A stretch of DNA of 64,000 nucleotides from Luteococcus sp048595755 (GCF_048595755.1 NZ_CP184360.1:558001-622000); one strand, 5' to 3'; numbered from the stretch's first letter, positions 25,803 to 35,446 are shown. Program-made: numbers and translations. Notes: generated by a model not told the origin, from the letters alone.

Positions 25803-26791
25803 TGACCAGCCTCACACGACGTCGCCTGCTCGGCGCTGGCGCCGGCCTGGGACTGGCGGGCCTGCTGTCAGGCTGCGGCCTGGGCACCGCGGGAGGCTTC
25901 TCGCCGCGCGGCACCCTGGCCGGTCCGCTCAAGTCGATTCCCCCGCTGGAGGGGGCTCGCATCTCGGTGGGGTCCAAGAACTTCACCGAGCAGATCCTGC
26001 TGGGCAAGATCGCGGTCATGCTCTTCAAGAGCGCCGGCGCCACCGTGCGCGACTACACGAACATCCCCGGTTCCTCCAGCGCGCGCCAGGCACACGTCAC
26101 CGGCCAGATCGACTTCATGTGGGAGTACACCGGAACCGCCTGGATCGCCTATCTGGGCCATGACAACCCCATTCCCGACGAGCAGGGCCAGTACGAGGCG
26201 GTGCGCGACGAGGACCTGGAACGCCACCAGCTGGTCTGGCTGCCGCCAGCCCCGATGAACAACACCTACGGTTTCGCGGTGCGCCGCACGCTGGCCCAGG
26301 AACTCGGCATCACCCGGATGAGCCAGTTGCCGTCGGTCCCCCAGGCTCGGCGCACCTTCTGCGTCGAATCCGAGTTCCGCAACCGCAATGACGGGCTGGA
26401 ACCCATGCTGAAGACCTACGGCGTGCCCTTGGGGCAGGGTGTCCAGTCGCAACAGATCAAGATCCTCGACACGGGCGCAATCTATGCCGCCACCAGCGAT
26501 GGGCTGTGCAGCTTCGGTGAGGTGTTCAACACCGATGGCCGCATCAAGGCGCTCGACCTGGTGGTGCTGGAGGACGACAAGTCCTACTTCCCCAAGTACA
26601 ACGTCTGCGGGGTGGTCCATGCACCGCTGCTGGAAGAGCACCCCCAACTGGCCGACCTCTTGGGCCCCGTCAGCGAAGAGCTCTCCGACGAGACCCTGAT
26701 CGAACTCAATGCGCAGGTGGACGTCGACGGCCGCGAAGCGGTGGACGTTGCCTGGGACTGGTTGCTCGAGCGGGGTTACCTCACGGCCTGA
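25802..26791 (+). CDS. OpuC-type osmolyte-binding lipoprotein
   Basis: This 329-residue binding protein has a twin-arginine-like N-terminus (TRRRLLGAG), a hydrophobic stretch and a lipobox ending LLSGC. The mature part shows the quaternary-amine-binding pattern SVGSKNFTEQILLGKI, then IDFMWEYTGTAW. It is probably lipid-anchored and delivers osmolytes to the two permeases. It ends the operon; a long hairpin follows at 26839. Confidence 0.93.
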   Translation: MTSLTRRRLLGAGAGLGLAGLLSGCGLGTAGGFSPRGTLAGPLKSIPPLEGARISVGSKNFTEQILLGKIAVMLFKSAGATVRDYTNIPGSSSARQAHVTGQIDFMWEYTGTAWIAYLGHDNPIPDEQGQYEAVRDEDLERHQLVWLPPAPMNNTYGFAVRRTLAQELGITRMSQLPSVPQARRTFCVESEFRNRNDGLEPMLKTYGVPLGQGVQSQQIKILDTGAIYAATSDGLCSFGEVFNTDGRIKALDLVVLEDDKSYFPKYNVCGVVHAPLLEEHPQLADLLGPVSEELSDETLIELNAQVDVDGREAVDVAWDWLLERGYLTA

Positions 26792-26838
26792 GCGCACCCT
26801 CGCGCGGCCGCCCCTCGGCTGCCCGTCCCTGGACGCGA

Positions 26839-26871
26839 CGAAGGCCGCCACCCATGGGGTGACGGCCTTCG
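26839..26871. terminator. Hairpin between osmolyte operon and cspA
   Basis: CGAAGGCCGCCACCC (26839-26853) pairs with GGGTGACGGCCTTCG (26857-26871) with one mismatch and a 3-nt loop, between convergent transcription units. Confidence 0.75.
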
Positions 26872-26919
26872 CGCGGTGCTGGAAGTCGGCTGTGCCGACT
26901 CAGCGAAGTCTGTGCTGGA

Positions 26920-27126
26920 TCAGCGCAGAACGGTGATGTTCGACGCCTGGGGGCCCTTGGGGCCCTGCTCCACGTCGTACTCGACCTTGTCGTTCTCGTC
27001 GAGCGAGCGGTAGCCGCTCGAGTTGATCGAGGAGAAGTGGGCGAAGACGTCGGCGCTGCCGTCGTCGGGCTGGATGAAGCCGAAGCCCTTGTCAGCGTTG
27101 AACCACTTAACGGTACCTGTAGCCAT
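26920..27126 (-). CDS. cspA: Cold-shock protein
   Basis: This 68-residue single-domain cold-shock protein contains both RNA-binding motifs, KGFGFI and DVFAHFS, after the conserved start MATGTVKWFNADK. It binds single-stranded nucleic acid in the cytoplasm. ATG 27126 follows GAAGGA by about six bases. An unusually AT-rich upstream stretch may contain its promoter and leader. Confidence 0.98.
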   Translation of the reverse strand: MATGTVKWFNADKGFGFIQPDDGSADVFAHFSSINSSGYRSLDENDKVEYDVEQGPKGPQASNITVLR

Positions 27127-27447
27127 GATGTTTCCTTCAGGAAAATGGAGCGACCGCGAATCAGTCGCTACCGGGAACTGCTCGTCACACTTTCAGAAGG
27201 AACCACAGGCCCCGAAGAGCCTTAATACCGAAGTACTTGCAAACCAACTGCCGAACAATGACTTCAGCCTACGCGACTTTCCGGAGGGCTCCGACCAATC
27301 GGGCACCCCAAGCCCAGAAATTCACCATCACCGCTGGTCAGAGCGTTGAAAATTAATTCTGCGAGGGCCACTCGGGAGCGCGAACGCCGCTCCTCAACCC
27401 GTCACGGGCATGGAAGCGGCGTTCGTCGCGGTAGAGGCGATGTCAGG
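27127..27447. promoter_or_regulatory. Gene-free stretch holding the cspA upstream region and xyl operon end
   Basis: There is no credible gene in these 321 bp. The part from 27127 to about 27350 is visibly more AT-rich than its surroundings and is the natural place for the cspA promoter and leader; I could not assign a convincing -35/-10 pair. The right end contains the hairpin at 27381-27425. Confidence 0.5.
27381..27425 (-). terminator. Terminator of the xylose operon
   Basis: CGAACGCCGCT (27381-27391) pairs perfectly with AGCGGCGTTCG (27415-27425). It lies 23 bp past the stop of the last operon gene. Confidence 0.65.
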
Positions 27448-28677
27448 TCAGACGGTGCTGCCCGCCTTGCGCTTGTTCACCAGGTCGAAGGCGACGGCAG
27501 CCAGCAGGACGAAGCCCTTGATGGCCATCTGCCAGGCCGGGTCGACGGCCATGATCGACAGGCCGATGTTGAGCACACCCATCACCAGGGCACCGAGCAT
27601 GGCGCCCGAGATCTTGCCGACACCACCGGTGACGGCGGCACCACCGATGAAGCAGGCAGCGATGGCGTCCAGCTCGTAGCTGGTGCCGGCCGCGGCTACG
27701 GCGGCGCCGGCTCGCGAGGTGACCACCACGCCCGCCAGGGCCGAGAGGACACCCATCAGGACGAAGACCCAGAAGACGTCCTTCTTGACGTTGACGCCGC
27801 TCAGTTCAGCGGCGCGGGCATTGCCACCCAGCGCATAGATGTTGCGGCCGAAGCGCGTGTTCTTGAGCATGTAGGAGAAGGCCACCACCAACACGCCCAC
27901 GATCACCAGCACGATGGGGAATCCACCGGTGGAAAGTCCCAACAAGTAGGTCACTCCCAGCATCACCAGGGCAATGGCGACGGTGCGGGCCCAGAACAGT
28001 CCCGGGGCGCTGACCACCTGGCCATTGCGACGAACGGCCGCGCGCTGACGCAGGCTCGACCAGATGAAGGCCGCGGTGGCCACCAGTCCGATGAGCAGGG
28101 TCACGCCATCGATGTAGCCGATGCTGGGCGTGTTGGTGAAGCCGAGCACATTGGGCAGGGCCCCGTTGCCGATCGTGATGAAGTCCTTCGGGAAGCCCGA
28201 GATGGTCTGCCCCACCAGCAGCTGGGCAAAGCCGCGGAAGATCAGCATGCCGCCCAGGGTCACGATGAAGGCGGGGATTCCCATGTAGGCCACCCAGAAT
28301 CCCTGCCAGGCACCCACCAGCATGCCCACGGCCAGCGCCAGCAGGATCGCGACGGGCCATGGCAAGCCCCAGTTGATGATGGCGATGCCCACCACCCCAC
28401 CCACCATGGCGACGATGGAGCCCACCGACAGGTCGATGTGGCCGGCGACGATGACCAGCATCATGCCGATGGCCAGGATCATGACGTAGGCATTCTGCTG
28501 GATCAGCGAGGCGATGTTGTCGGGCACCATCAATCGTCCACTGGTGAGCACCTGGAACAGTGCCACGATGCCCACCAGGGCAATGACGAGCCCCGATTCG
28601 CGCAGATTCATGGATCCGAAGGGGTTGCGCCGTCCCTCGGCCTGGGTGGTGGTGTTCTCAGACACGGTGGAGCTCAT
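27448..28677 (-). CDS. mmsB: Multiple-monosaccharide ABC transporter permease
   Basis: This 409-residue permease of the CUT2 (ribose/xylose) class has about ten membrane segments. Typical blocks are IVAGHIDLSVGS, GIPAFIVTLGGMLIFRG and YALGGNARAAELSG. It forms the membrane channel for the sugar bound by the ChvE-like protein. ATG 28677 overlaps the ATPase stop (ATGA), so it is translated with it. It ends an operon that also encodes xylose isomerase and kinase, so xylose is the likely main substrate. Confidence 0.94.
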   Translation of the reverse strand: MSSTVSENTTTQAEGRRNPFGSMNLRESGLVIALVGIVALFQVLTSGRLMVPDNIASLIQQNAYVMILAIGMMLVIVAGHIDLSVGSIVAMVGGVVGIAIINWGLPWPVAILLALAVGMLVGAWQGFWVAYMGIPAFIVTLGGMLIFRGFAQLLVGQTISGFPKDFITIGNGALPNVLGFTNTPSIGYIDGVTLLIGLVATAAFIWSSLRQRAAVRRNGQVVSAPGLFWARTVAIALVMLGVTYLLGLSTGGFPIVLVIVGVLVVAFSYMLKNTRFGRNIYALGGNARAAELSGVNVKKDVFWVFVLMGVLSALAGVVVTSRAGAAVAAAGTSYELDAIAACFIGGAAVTGGVGKISGAMLGALVMGVLNIGLSIMAVDPAWQMAIKGFVLLAAVAFDLVNKRKAGSTV

Positions 28678-30242
28678 CCTTGTGCCCCTTCCTGCTCGGT
28701 GGTCATGAGACGCATCAGCGTCTCCTGGCTGAATTCGGGGCGAGAGACCTCGCCGGAGACCCAGCCCTCGTTGATGGTGTAGATGCGGTCGCACAGACCG
28801 ATGAGCTCGGGCATCTCGGAGGAGATGACAATGACTGCCTTCCCCTGCGCCGCCAGCTCGTTGATGATGGTGTAGATCTCGTACTTGGCCCCCACGTCGA
28901 TGCCGCGGGTGGGCTCGTCGAGGATCAGCACGTCCGGGTCGGTGAACATCCAGCGAGCCAGGGAGACCTTCTGCTGGTTGCCGCCGGAGAGGTTTCCGAC
29001 GGGGTTCTCGATGGAGCCGGTCTTGATGCCCAGGTCCTGGCGGTACTTCTCCGCGATGGTGCGCTCACCGTGCAGATCCAGCGAGGCTCCCTTGCTGATC
29101 CTGCCCAGGGCCGCGGCCGTGACGTTCTCCCGGATGGGACCGATCAGGTTGAGGCCCAGTTCCTTCCGATCCTCGGTGACGTAGGCGATACCCGCGTCGA
29201 TGGCTCGCTGGACGGTGGAGGTGTCCACCTCCTTGCCTTCCTTGAGCACTCGGCCCGCGCGGTGGCTTCCGTAGGAGTGGCCGAAGATGCTCATCGCCAG
29301 CTCGGTGCGGCCAGCACCCATCAGGCCCGCCACGCCCACGATCTCGCCTCGCCGCACCGTCATGTTGATGCGATCGGACGACAGCCGACCGGGAAGGTAG
29401 GGGTGTTCCACCGTCCAGTCCTCGATGCGCAACAGTTCCTCACCGATCTGCGGGGTGCGGTCCGGGTAGCGGTTCTCCAGGCTGCGGCCCACCATCGAAC
29501 GGATGATGCGGTCCTCGCTGACCGGCTCGGCGCCATGCATGTCGAGAGTCTCGATGGTCTCGCCGTCACGGATGATCGTGGTGGCGTCCGCGATGGCCGC
29601 GATCTCGTTCAGCTTGTGACTGATGATGACCGAGGTGACGCCTTCTGCCCTGAGCTGGCGGACCAGTTCGAGCAGCTGCTCGGAGTCGTCGTCATTGAGG
29701 GCCGCCGTCGGCTCGTCCAGGATCAGCAGACGGACCCGCTTGGACAGCGCCTTGGCAATCTCGACCAGTTGCTGCTTGCCGACGCCGATGGAACCCACCA
29801 AGGTGTCCGGGCTCTCCTGCAGCCCCACCTTGGCGAGCAGTCGGGTGGCCTCCTGCCTCATCTGGTCCCACTGGATACGTCCGCCCTTCACGGGCTGCTG
29901 CCCCAGGAAGATGTTCTCCACGATCGACAGGTTGGGGCACAGCGCCAGCTCCTGGTGGATGATCACGATGCCCGCGGCCTCGGAATCACGGATGCTGCGG
30001 AAGGCGACCGGAGCGTTGTCGAAGACGATCTCGCCCTCGTAGCTGCCATGGGGGTAGACGCCGGACAGGACCTTCATCAGGGTTGACTTGCCTGCCCCGT
30101 TCTCACCGCAGATGGCATGGACCTCTCCACGGTGCACTGCGAAATCGACGTGCTTGAGGGCCTTGACCGGGCCGAAGGACTTCACGATGCCCTTCATCTC
30201 GAGGATGACCGGCTTTCGCTCGCGCTGGACTTCAGTGCTCAT
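28674..30242 (-). CDS. mmsA: Multiple-monosaccharide ABC transporter ATP-binding protein
   Basis: This protein of about 522 residues is a tandem CUT2 ATPase. The first half has Walker A GENGAGKST and Walker B LLILDEPTAAL; the second has the signature LSGGNQQKVSLARW and VLILDEPTRGIDVG. Two catalytic halves in one chain are normal for MmsA/GguA/XylG. The start is ATG 30242; GTG 30251 in frame is the alternative. It sits 5 bp from the binding-protein gene and overlaps the permease gene. Confidence 0.95.
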   Translation of the reverse strand: MSTEVQRERKPVILEMKGIVKSFGPVKALKHVDFAVHRGEVHAICGENGAGKSTLMKVLSGVYPHGSYEGEIVFDNAPVAFRSIRDSEAAGIVIIHQELALCPNLSIVENIFLGQQPVKGGRIQWDQMRQEATRLLAKVGLQESPDTLVGSIGVGKQQLVEIAKALSKRVRLLILDEPTAALNDDDSEQLLELVRQLRAEGVTSVIISHKLNEIAAIADATTIIRDGETIETLDMHGAEPVSEDRIIRSMVGRSLENRYPDRTPQIGEELLRIEDWTVEHPYLPGRLSSDRINMTVRRGEIVGVAGLMGAGRTELAMSIFGHSYGSHRAGRVLKEGKEVDTSTVQRAIDAGIAYVTEDRKELGLNLIGPIRENVTAAALGRISKGASLDLHGERTIAEKYRQDLGIKTGSIENPVGNLSGGNQQKVSLARWMFTDPDVLILDEPTRGIDVGAKYEIYTIINELAAQGKAVIVISSEMPELIGLCDRIYTINEGWVSGEVSRPEFSQETLMRLMTTEQEGAQG

Positions 30243-30247
30243 CACGA

Positions 30248-31366
30248 TCACTTCATCCCGAGCTCGGAGGCCTTGTAGAAGCCCTCCTTGACCACGGTGT
30301 CAGCCACATTCTCCTTGGTCACCACGGTGGGCGAGATGAGGTAGGTGGGCACCTTCATCTGACCGTTGTCGTACTCCTTGCCCTCGGAGACCTCGACCTC
30401 TTCACCGCGCACGATCTCGTCGACCATGGTGGCGGCGCGGTCGCCCAGCTTGCGGGTGTCCTTCCAGACGGTCATGGACTGCTTGCCCGCCAGGATGTTG
30501 ATGACATTGGCCTTGTCGGCGTCCTGCCCGGTGATCAGCGGCCAGTTCTTGCCGGGCGTGAAGCCACGAGCCTGCAGGGCCTGCTCGATGCCCAGGGCCA
30601 GCGAGTCGTTGGGGGAGAGGACGGCGTCCAACTTGGTGCCACCGGTGTAGAAGGAGTTGAGCCGGGTCTGCATCTCGGACTGAGCCTTGGCCGAGTCCCA
30701 CCCGAGGATGCCGATCTGCTTCCAACCATCCTTGTTGGCGGGCACCTTCTTGGACGGAGAGACCAGCTTTCCGCTCTTGACGTGCGGTTCCAGTTTGCTC
30801 CAGGCGCCGCCGAAGAACTGGGCGGCATTGGGGTCGTCGGGTGAACCGCCGAAGATCTCGATGTTGTAGGGGCCCTTGCCCTTGGCCAGCCCCAGCTCCT
30901 CCTCGAGGTACTTGCCCTGCAACTCACCGACGTAGAAGTTGTCGAAGCTGACGTAGTAGCTCAGCGCGTCGGTGCCCTCGATGAGACGGTCATAGGCGAT
31001 CACCGGGATGCTCTTGGCATGGGCCGACTCGATGACCGGCGACAGCACCGTGCCGTCGATCGGGGCGATGACCAGGACGTCGACATTCTGGGTGATCATG
31101 TTCTGGATCTGGCTGATCTGCTGATCGGTCTTGTTGTCGGCGTACTGGACCGTGGTCTTGTACCCCTTGGCCTTCAGCTGGGAGTCCAGGTGGGCCCCGT
31201 CACGGTTCCACCGCTCGAGCGACTTGGTTGGCATGGAGACGCCGATGACGGCTTCCGACGGGTCCTTCTTGGCCGTCGCACCGGTGGGGCGCTCGGCGAC
31301 GCAGCCGGTCATCACCATGGCGAACAAGGCCATCACCACGGCCCAGGGCGCAAACTTTCTGTTCAT
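30248..31366 (-). CDS. chvE: ChvE-like sugar-binding lipoprotein
   Basis: This 372-residue protein has a signal peptide with lipobox ending VMTGC. The mature fold is the periplasmic-binding type of the ChvE/XylF group: IGVSMPTKSLERWNRDG, VDVLVIAPIDG, IPVIAYDRL and LITGQDADKANV. It captures sugar, probably xylose and perhaps other aldoses, outside the membrane. It lies between xylB and the ATPase gene in one operon. Hairpins upstream may set its higher expression relative to xylAB. Confidence 0.93.
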   Translation of the reverse strand: MNRKFAPWAVVMALFAMVMTGCVAERPTGATAKKDPSEAVIGVSMPTKSLERWNRDGAHLDSQLKAKGYKTTVQYADNKTDQQISQIQNMITQNVDVLVIAPIDGTVLSPVIESAHAKSIPVIAYDRLIEGTDALSYYVSFDNFYVGELQGKYLEEELGLAKGKGPYNIEIFGGSPDDPNAAQFFGGAWSKLEPHVKSGKLVSPSKKVPANKDGWKQIGILGWDSAKAQSEMQTRLNSFYTGGTKLDAVLSPNDSLALGIEQALQARGFTPGKNWPLITGQDADKANVINILAGKQSMTVWKDTRKLGDRAATMVDEIVRGEEVEVSEGKEYDNGQMKVPTYLISPTVVTKENVADTVVKEGFYKASELGMK

Positions 31367-31382
31367 TGATCACTCCTAGTCA

Positions 31383-31453
31383 CGGGCACGGCGGTGCCCG
31401 ACCGATGCACGACGGCAGCGCATGCCGACGAGCGTTGAAGCCCCGCGCGGGGC
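31383..31453 (-). promoter_or_regulatory. Intra-operon hairpins between xylB and chvE
   Basis: CGGGCAC/GTGCCCG (31383-31400, 4-nt loop) and the palindrome GCCCCGCGCGGGGC (31440-31453) lie in the 99-bp gap between xylB and chvE. They could act as processing or partial-termination sites. No separate promoter was identified. Confidence 0.4.
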
Positions 31454-31465
31454 CGAAGGACCGGC

Positions 31466-32854
31466 TCAGTGCCAGTCGGAGGTGAGGTCCCGCAGTTCCC
31501 GATAGGCGTCGAGCACCTCGGGGGTGGCCTCGGCAGTGAGGCTGCGGGTCCCCTGGGGAGTCCAGACCGGTGGTTGGTCACCACCGGACAGCGCCCAGGC
31601 AGCCTGGGCAGCAGCGCCCAGGGCGACATATTCACCGGGGGCGGGGAGCGTCACGTCACATCCCAGTACCGCCGGAAGGACCTGCTGGACCGCGACGGAC
31701 CTCGCGGCGCCACCGATCAGCACGATCCTCTCCGCCGGGGTCCCGGTGGCCTCTCGCAAGAAGCCGACCGCGTCTGCCAGAGAGCACGCCAGCCCTTCCA
31801 CGCAGGCCCGTGCGATGTCCTCGCGCGTACTGGTCGTCGTGATGCCCCGGAAGACCCCGGTGGCATCGGGCCGGTTGGGTGTCCTCTCACCGTCCAGGTA
31901 GGGCAGCAGGACCACGCCGTTGGCCCCGGGCGGGGCAGCCAGGGCGAGTTCGGACAGACCCTCGTGGTCGACGCCGAGCATCCGGGCGCCGAAGTCCAGG
32001 ATCTTGGCGGCGTTGATGGTGCAGGCCAGCGGCAGCCAGCGCCCGGTGGCGTCGGCGAATCCCGTGACCAGACCCGAGGGATCGAGGGCGGCAGTGTCGG
32101 AGACCATCGCTGCCACCCCGGAGGTGCCGATGGACAGGCTGACATCACCGGGCCCCATCGCCAACCCAAGGGCTGCGGCCATGTTGTCCCCGGTCCCGGG
32201 GGCGATCACCGCACCGCTGCCCGTGCGGCCCATCACCGCATTGGGTGTCGGTGCGATCGTCGCGAGTGCAACCTCATGACCGATCGCCATGGTGGCCAGC
32301 TCCGGGTCGAAAGCGTCACGCTGGGGGCTGAAGCATCCGGTGCCCGACGCGTCGCCACGATCGGTGAACCAGCTGTCCTTGTCGACTGCCAGCTCATGGG
32401 AGAGGTAGTCGTGCGGCAGCACCACGCGAGCGGTGCGGGCCGCATTCTCGGGTTCGGCATCACGCATCCACCGCATCTTCGACGAGGTGATGGAGGCGAC
32501 GTGGACGCTGCCGGTGCGACGGGCGGCCTCGGCAGGCCCGCCCAGCTCCTCCACCAGGTCACGGGCGGCCTGGGCAGATCGGGTGTCATTCCACAGCAGG
32601 GCGTCACGAACGACGTGCCCCTCGGCGTCGAGGGCCACCATGCCGTGCTGCTGCCCGCCGATGGCCACGGCCTCGGCTCGCTCCAGCAGACCGTCGGTGG
32701 CGATGTGGAGAGCCTCCACCCAGGCTGTGGGATCGACGGAGGTTCCGGAGGGGTGGGGGGCGCGTTGTTCGGCCACGACGACGCCCGTGGCGGCCTCGAC
32801 GAGCAAGGCCTTGGTGGACTGGGTTGATGAGTCAATGCCCAGGACAAGCGACAT
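31466..32854 (-). CDS. xylB: Xylulokinase
   Basis: This 462-residue FGGY kinase phosphorylates xylulose to xylulose-5-phosphate. The N-terminal phosphate loop GIDSSTQSTKA, the GGQQHGMV block, SIGTSGV and the late IGGAARSVAVQQVL segment are all in place, and length is normal. It follows xylA by 108 bp in the same direction, so the first two steps of xylose use are encoded together. Confidence 0.96.
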   Translation of the reverse strand: MSLVLGIDSSTQSTKALLVEAATGVVVAEQRAPHPSGTSVDPTAWVEALHIATDGLLERAEAVAIGGQQHGMVALDAEGHVVRDALLWNDTRSAQAARDLVEELGGPAEAARRTGSVHVASITSSKMRWMRDAEPENAARTARVVLPHDYLSHELAVDKDSWFTDRGDASGTGCFSPQRDAFDPELATMAIGHEVALATIAPTPNAVMGRTGSGAVIAPGTGDNMAAALGLAMGPGDVSLSIGTSGVAAMVSDTAALDPSGLVTGFADATGRWLPLACTINAAKILDFGARMLGVDHEGLSELALAAPPGANGVVLLPYLDGERTPNRPDATGVFRGITTTSTREDIARACVEGLACSLADAVGFLREATGTPAERIVLIGGAARSVAVQQVLPAVLGCDVTLPAPGEYVALGAAAQAAWALSGGDQPPVWTPQGTRSLTAEATPEVLDAYRELRDLTSDWH

Positions 32855-32962
32855 GTGGAGCTCCTGTGATCCGTGTCTGCGTTGGTGTCCGCTGGGAGGT
32901 GCAGTGGGGTTGGGCGGGGAGGCCCACCGAGGCGGTGGGGCCTCCCCGCATGGAGGGCTGGA

Positions 32963-34141
32963 TCAGCCGATCAGGTGCTGCAGGGCCAGCTGGTGCAGCT
33001 TGACGTAGCGGTACTCGCGCTCACCGGCGGCCACGGCGTCGAAGGGCTCGTCCTTGGCCAGGAAGTCAGTCACCGTCTCGCCCTCGGCCAGGGTGGGCTC
33101 GGCCAGCTCGAAGATCGAGGCGTCCTTCATGACGGCCTGCACCTCGCTGTCGGCGCGGAAGGCCTTCGCCTTCTCGGCCAGCATCAGGTAGGTGTCCATG
33201 TTGGCCTGTGCCGAATCCCAGATGCCCTGCATGCCTTCGGTGCGGCTGGGCTTGTAGTCGAAGTGGATCGGGCCGTCGTAGACATTGGCGTCCGGGGTGG
33301 CCGCGAAGCCGTTGACCAGCAGATCGACGGTGAAGAAGGCGCTCAGCAGATCGCCGTGACCGAAGACCAGGTCCTGGTCGTACTTGAGGCCCTTCTGACC
33401 GTTGAGGTCGATGTGGAAGAGCTTGCCGCGCAGCAGCGCCAGCGCCAGGCCGTGGGTGTAGTTCAGGTTGGCCATCTGCTCGTGGCCCACCTCGGGGTTC
33501 AGGCCGACGATGTCGCCATTGTCCAGGTGGTCGATGAGCGCCAGGGCGTGGCCGATCGAGGGCAGGAAGATGTCGCCGCGGGGTTCGTTGGGCTTGGGCT
33601 CCAGACCGATCTTGAGGTCATAGCCCTTCTCCTTGATGTAGCCGGCGACGGTGTCGAGACCCTCGGCGTAACGCTGGTGGGCTGCGTAGAGGTCCTTCGA
33701 CGAGTCGTACTCGGCGCCCTCACGGCCACCCCACATGACGAAGGTCGTGGCACCCAGCTCGGCAGCCAGGTCGACATTCTTGAGCACCTTGCGCAGGCCG
33801 AAGCGACGCACGGAACGGTCGTTGGAGGTGAAGCCACCGTCCTTGAAGCAGGGGTGGGTGAAGGTGTTGGTGGTGACCATCTCGATCACCAGGCCAGCCT
33901 TGTCGGCTGCGTCCTTGAGCTTGCCGATGCGATCGGCTCGCACCTCGTCGGTGGCGTCGAAGGGGAAGACGTCGTTGTCGTGGAAGGTGATGCCCCAAGC
34001 GCCCAGCTCGGCGAGCTTCTCGGCGTATTCCCAGGGATCAAGCGACTTGCGGGTGTCGGTACCGAAGGGGTCGGTGCCCGTCCAGCCGACGGTCCACAGA
34101 CCGAAGGAGAACTTGTCTTCAGGGGTGGGCTTGCGAACCAT
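32963..34141 (-). CDS. xylA: Xylose isomerase
   Basis: This 392-residue protein is the class I (actinobacterial) length. The catalytic His/Asp pair is in TFHDNDVFP. The metal ligands are in LEPKPNEP, PEVGHEQ and DLNGQKGLKYDQD. It converts xylose to xylulose using divalent metal. It is the first gene of a leftward operon and is divergent from the ROK regulator, with 67 bp between starts that contain a probable operator. Confidence 0.98.
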   Translation of the reverse strand: MVRKPTPEDKFSFGLWTVGWTGTDPFGTDTRKSLDPWEYAEKLAELGAWGITFHDNDVFPFDATDEVRADRIGKLKDAADKAGLVIEMVTTNTFTHPCFKDGGFTSNDRSVRRFGLRKVLKNVDLAAELGATTFVMWGGREGAEYDSSKDLYAAHQRYAEGLDTVAGYIKEKGYDLKIGLEPKPNEPRGDIFLPSIGHALALIDHLDNGDIVGLNPEVGHEQMANLNYTHGLALALLRGKLFHIDLNGQKGLKYDQDLVFGHGDLLSAFFTVDLLVNGFAATPDANVYDGPIHFDYKPSRTEGMQGIWDSAQANMDTYLMLAEKAKAFRADSEVQAVMKDASIFELAEPTLAEGETVTDFLAKDEPFDAVAAGEREYRYVKLHQLALQHLIG

Positions 34142-34161
34142 GGTGACTCCTCATTGAGATT

Positions 34162-34177
34162 TTGTTCTTTCGCACAA
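34162..34177. promoter_or_regulatory. Probable XylR/ROK operator between xylA and xylR
   Basis: TTGTTCTTTCGCACAA has inverted TTGT/ACAA ends in the 67-bp divergent gap. This resembles ROK-family xylose operators. Its position, 21 bp before xylA, would block transcription of the operon. Confidence 0.6.
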
Positions 34178-34208
34178 CTTAAGACAGCAGAGCGCTAGAG
34201 TCAACCCC

Positions 34209-35393
34209 ATGGTCACCACCCCCGGCGCCCTCAAGCAGTCGAGCCTCCGCTCGTTCAACCTCTCCCTGGTCTTGGGCCATGTGCTTGCCCAGAAGGAGCC
34301 CTGTTCACGCGCCGATGTCGCCGTGGCTACGGGAATGACCCGTTCCACGGTCTCTCGCCTGGTCGATGAACTGGTCGAGCATGGGCTGCTTGCCGAGCTG
34401 GCTCCCCTGACCGGTCAGCGGGGGCGTCCGGCGGTCCCACTGGTGGCCGCACAAGGGACGATGGTGGCCCTGGGCCTGGAGGCGAATGTCTCGCGCCTGG
34501 TGGCTCGCGCGGTGGACCTGTCGGGGAGGGTGGTCGCCGAACGGCTCGTTCCGGGCCAGTTCGCAAACTCCGATGCCGACCAGGTCGTCGGGCAGTTGGC
34601 CCGGCTCGCCAACGAATGCCTCGCCGACCTGCCAACAGGAAGCCGTCACGTCGGAACCCAGCTGGCAGTGGCCGGCCTGGTGGATGGAGAGCGCGGCCTC
34701 GTGCTGCGCGCCCCCAACCTTGGCTGGTCACAGGTGGACGTCCCGCAGGCCTTCACCCACCATGGCTTCAACGCTGCCGATCCGCCTCGAGTGGCCAATG
34801 AAGCCGACTGCGCCGCCCTCACCGTGGCGCAGTCCGCCCCGGGGAAATCCTCCGATCTGGACCAGTTCCTCTACATCTCGGGCGAGGTCGGCATCGGCTG
34901 TGCCGCCGTCTTCGGCGGTGAGGTGATGACCGGACGCCACGGTTGGGCCGGCGAGCTGGGGCACGTGTGCGTCGATCCCGACGGGCGCGCCTGCGCTTGT
35001 GGCGCCCGCGGATGTCTTGAAAGCTACGCAGGCCTGGGCAATCTGTTGGAGATCGCTGGCTTGGCAGACATGGATGCTCTCCTACAGGCATTGGGGACGC
35101 GCGAGCGGCGTGCCGCCGATGCCGTGCAGGTGGCAGGTCGCGCCCTGGGGGTGGCGACCTCGAGCGCGCTCAACCTGCTTGACGTCTCGGTGGTGGCCCT
35201 GGGCGGACACCTTGCCCCGTTGTCGCAATGGCTCACGCCGGTGCTGTCCGACGAGCTCTCCCAACGCGTGTTGTCGGCCCCCTTCGAGCCGCCAACCGTC
35301 ACCACGATGAGTCTGGATGCGGGGACGGCTGCCACGGGTGCCGCCTATGCGGTGCTCAATCGCCTCATCGCGAACCCCCTGATGGTGCTGTGA
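34209..35393 (+). CDS. xylR: ROK-family transcriptional repressor (XylR/NagC type)
   Basis: This 394-residue protein has an N-terminal winged HTH (LAQKEPCSRADVAVATGMTRS, then TVSRLVDELVEHGLL) followed by a ROK domain. That domain includes GEVGIGCAAVFGGEV, GHVCVDPDGRACACG and the zinc-type cysteines CACGARGC. It is likely released by xylose. Divergence from xylA and the operator-like site between them support control of the xylA-xylB-chvE-mmsA-mmsB operon and of itself. Confidence 0.9.
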   Translation: MVTTPGALKQSSLRSFNLSLVLGHVLAQKEPCSRADVAVATGMTRSTVSRLVDELVEHGLLAELAPLTGQRGRPAVPLVAAQGTMVALGLEANVSRLVARAVDLSGRVVAERLVPGQFANSDADQVVGQLARLANECLADLPTGSRHVGTQLAVAGLVDGERGLVLRAPNLGWSQVDVPQAFTHHGFNAADPPRVANEADCAALTVAQSAPGKSSDLDQFLYISGEVGIGCAAVFGGEVMTGRHGWAGELGHVCVDPDGRACACGARGCLESYAGLGNLLEIAGLADMDALLQALGTRERRAADAVQVAGRALGVATSSALNLLDVSVVALGGHLAPLSQWLTPVLSDELSQRVLSAPFEPPTVTTMSLDAGTAATGAAYAVLNRLIANPLMVL

Positions 35394-35446
35394 CCCGCGC
35401 GCTGCGCGGTGGTCTGCGCAGAGGATCCTGAAGCGCTGCCGCATCC

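Noticed and set aside
27127..27350. Small RNA or thermosensor leader of cspA
   Set aside because: AT-richness fits a leader, but I could not identify a conserved structure or a firm promoter.
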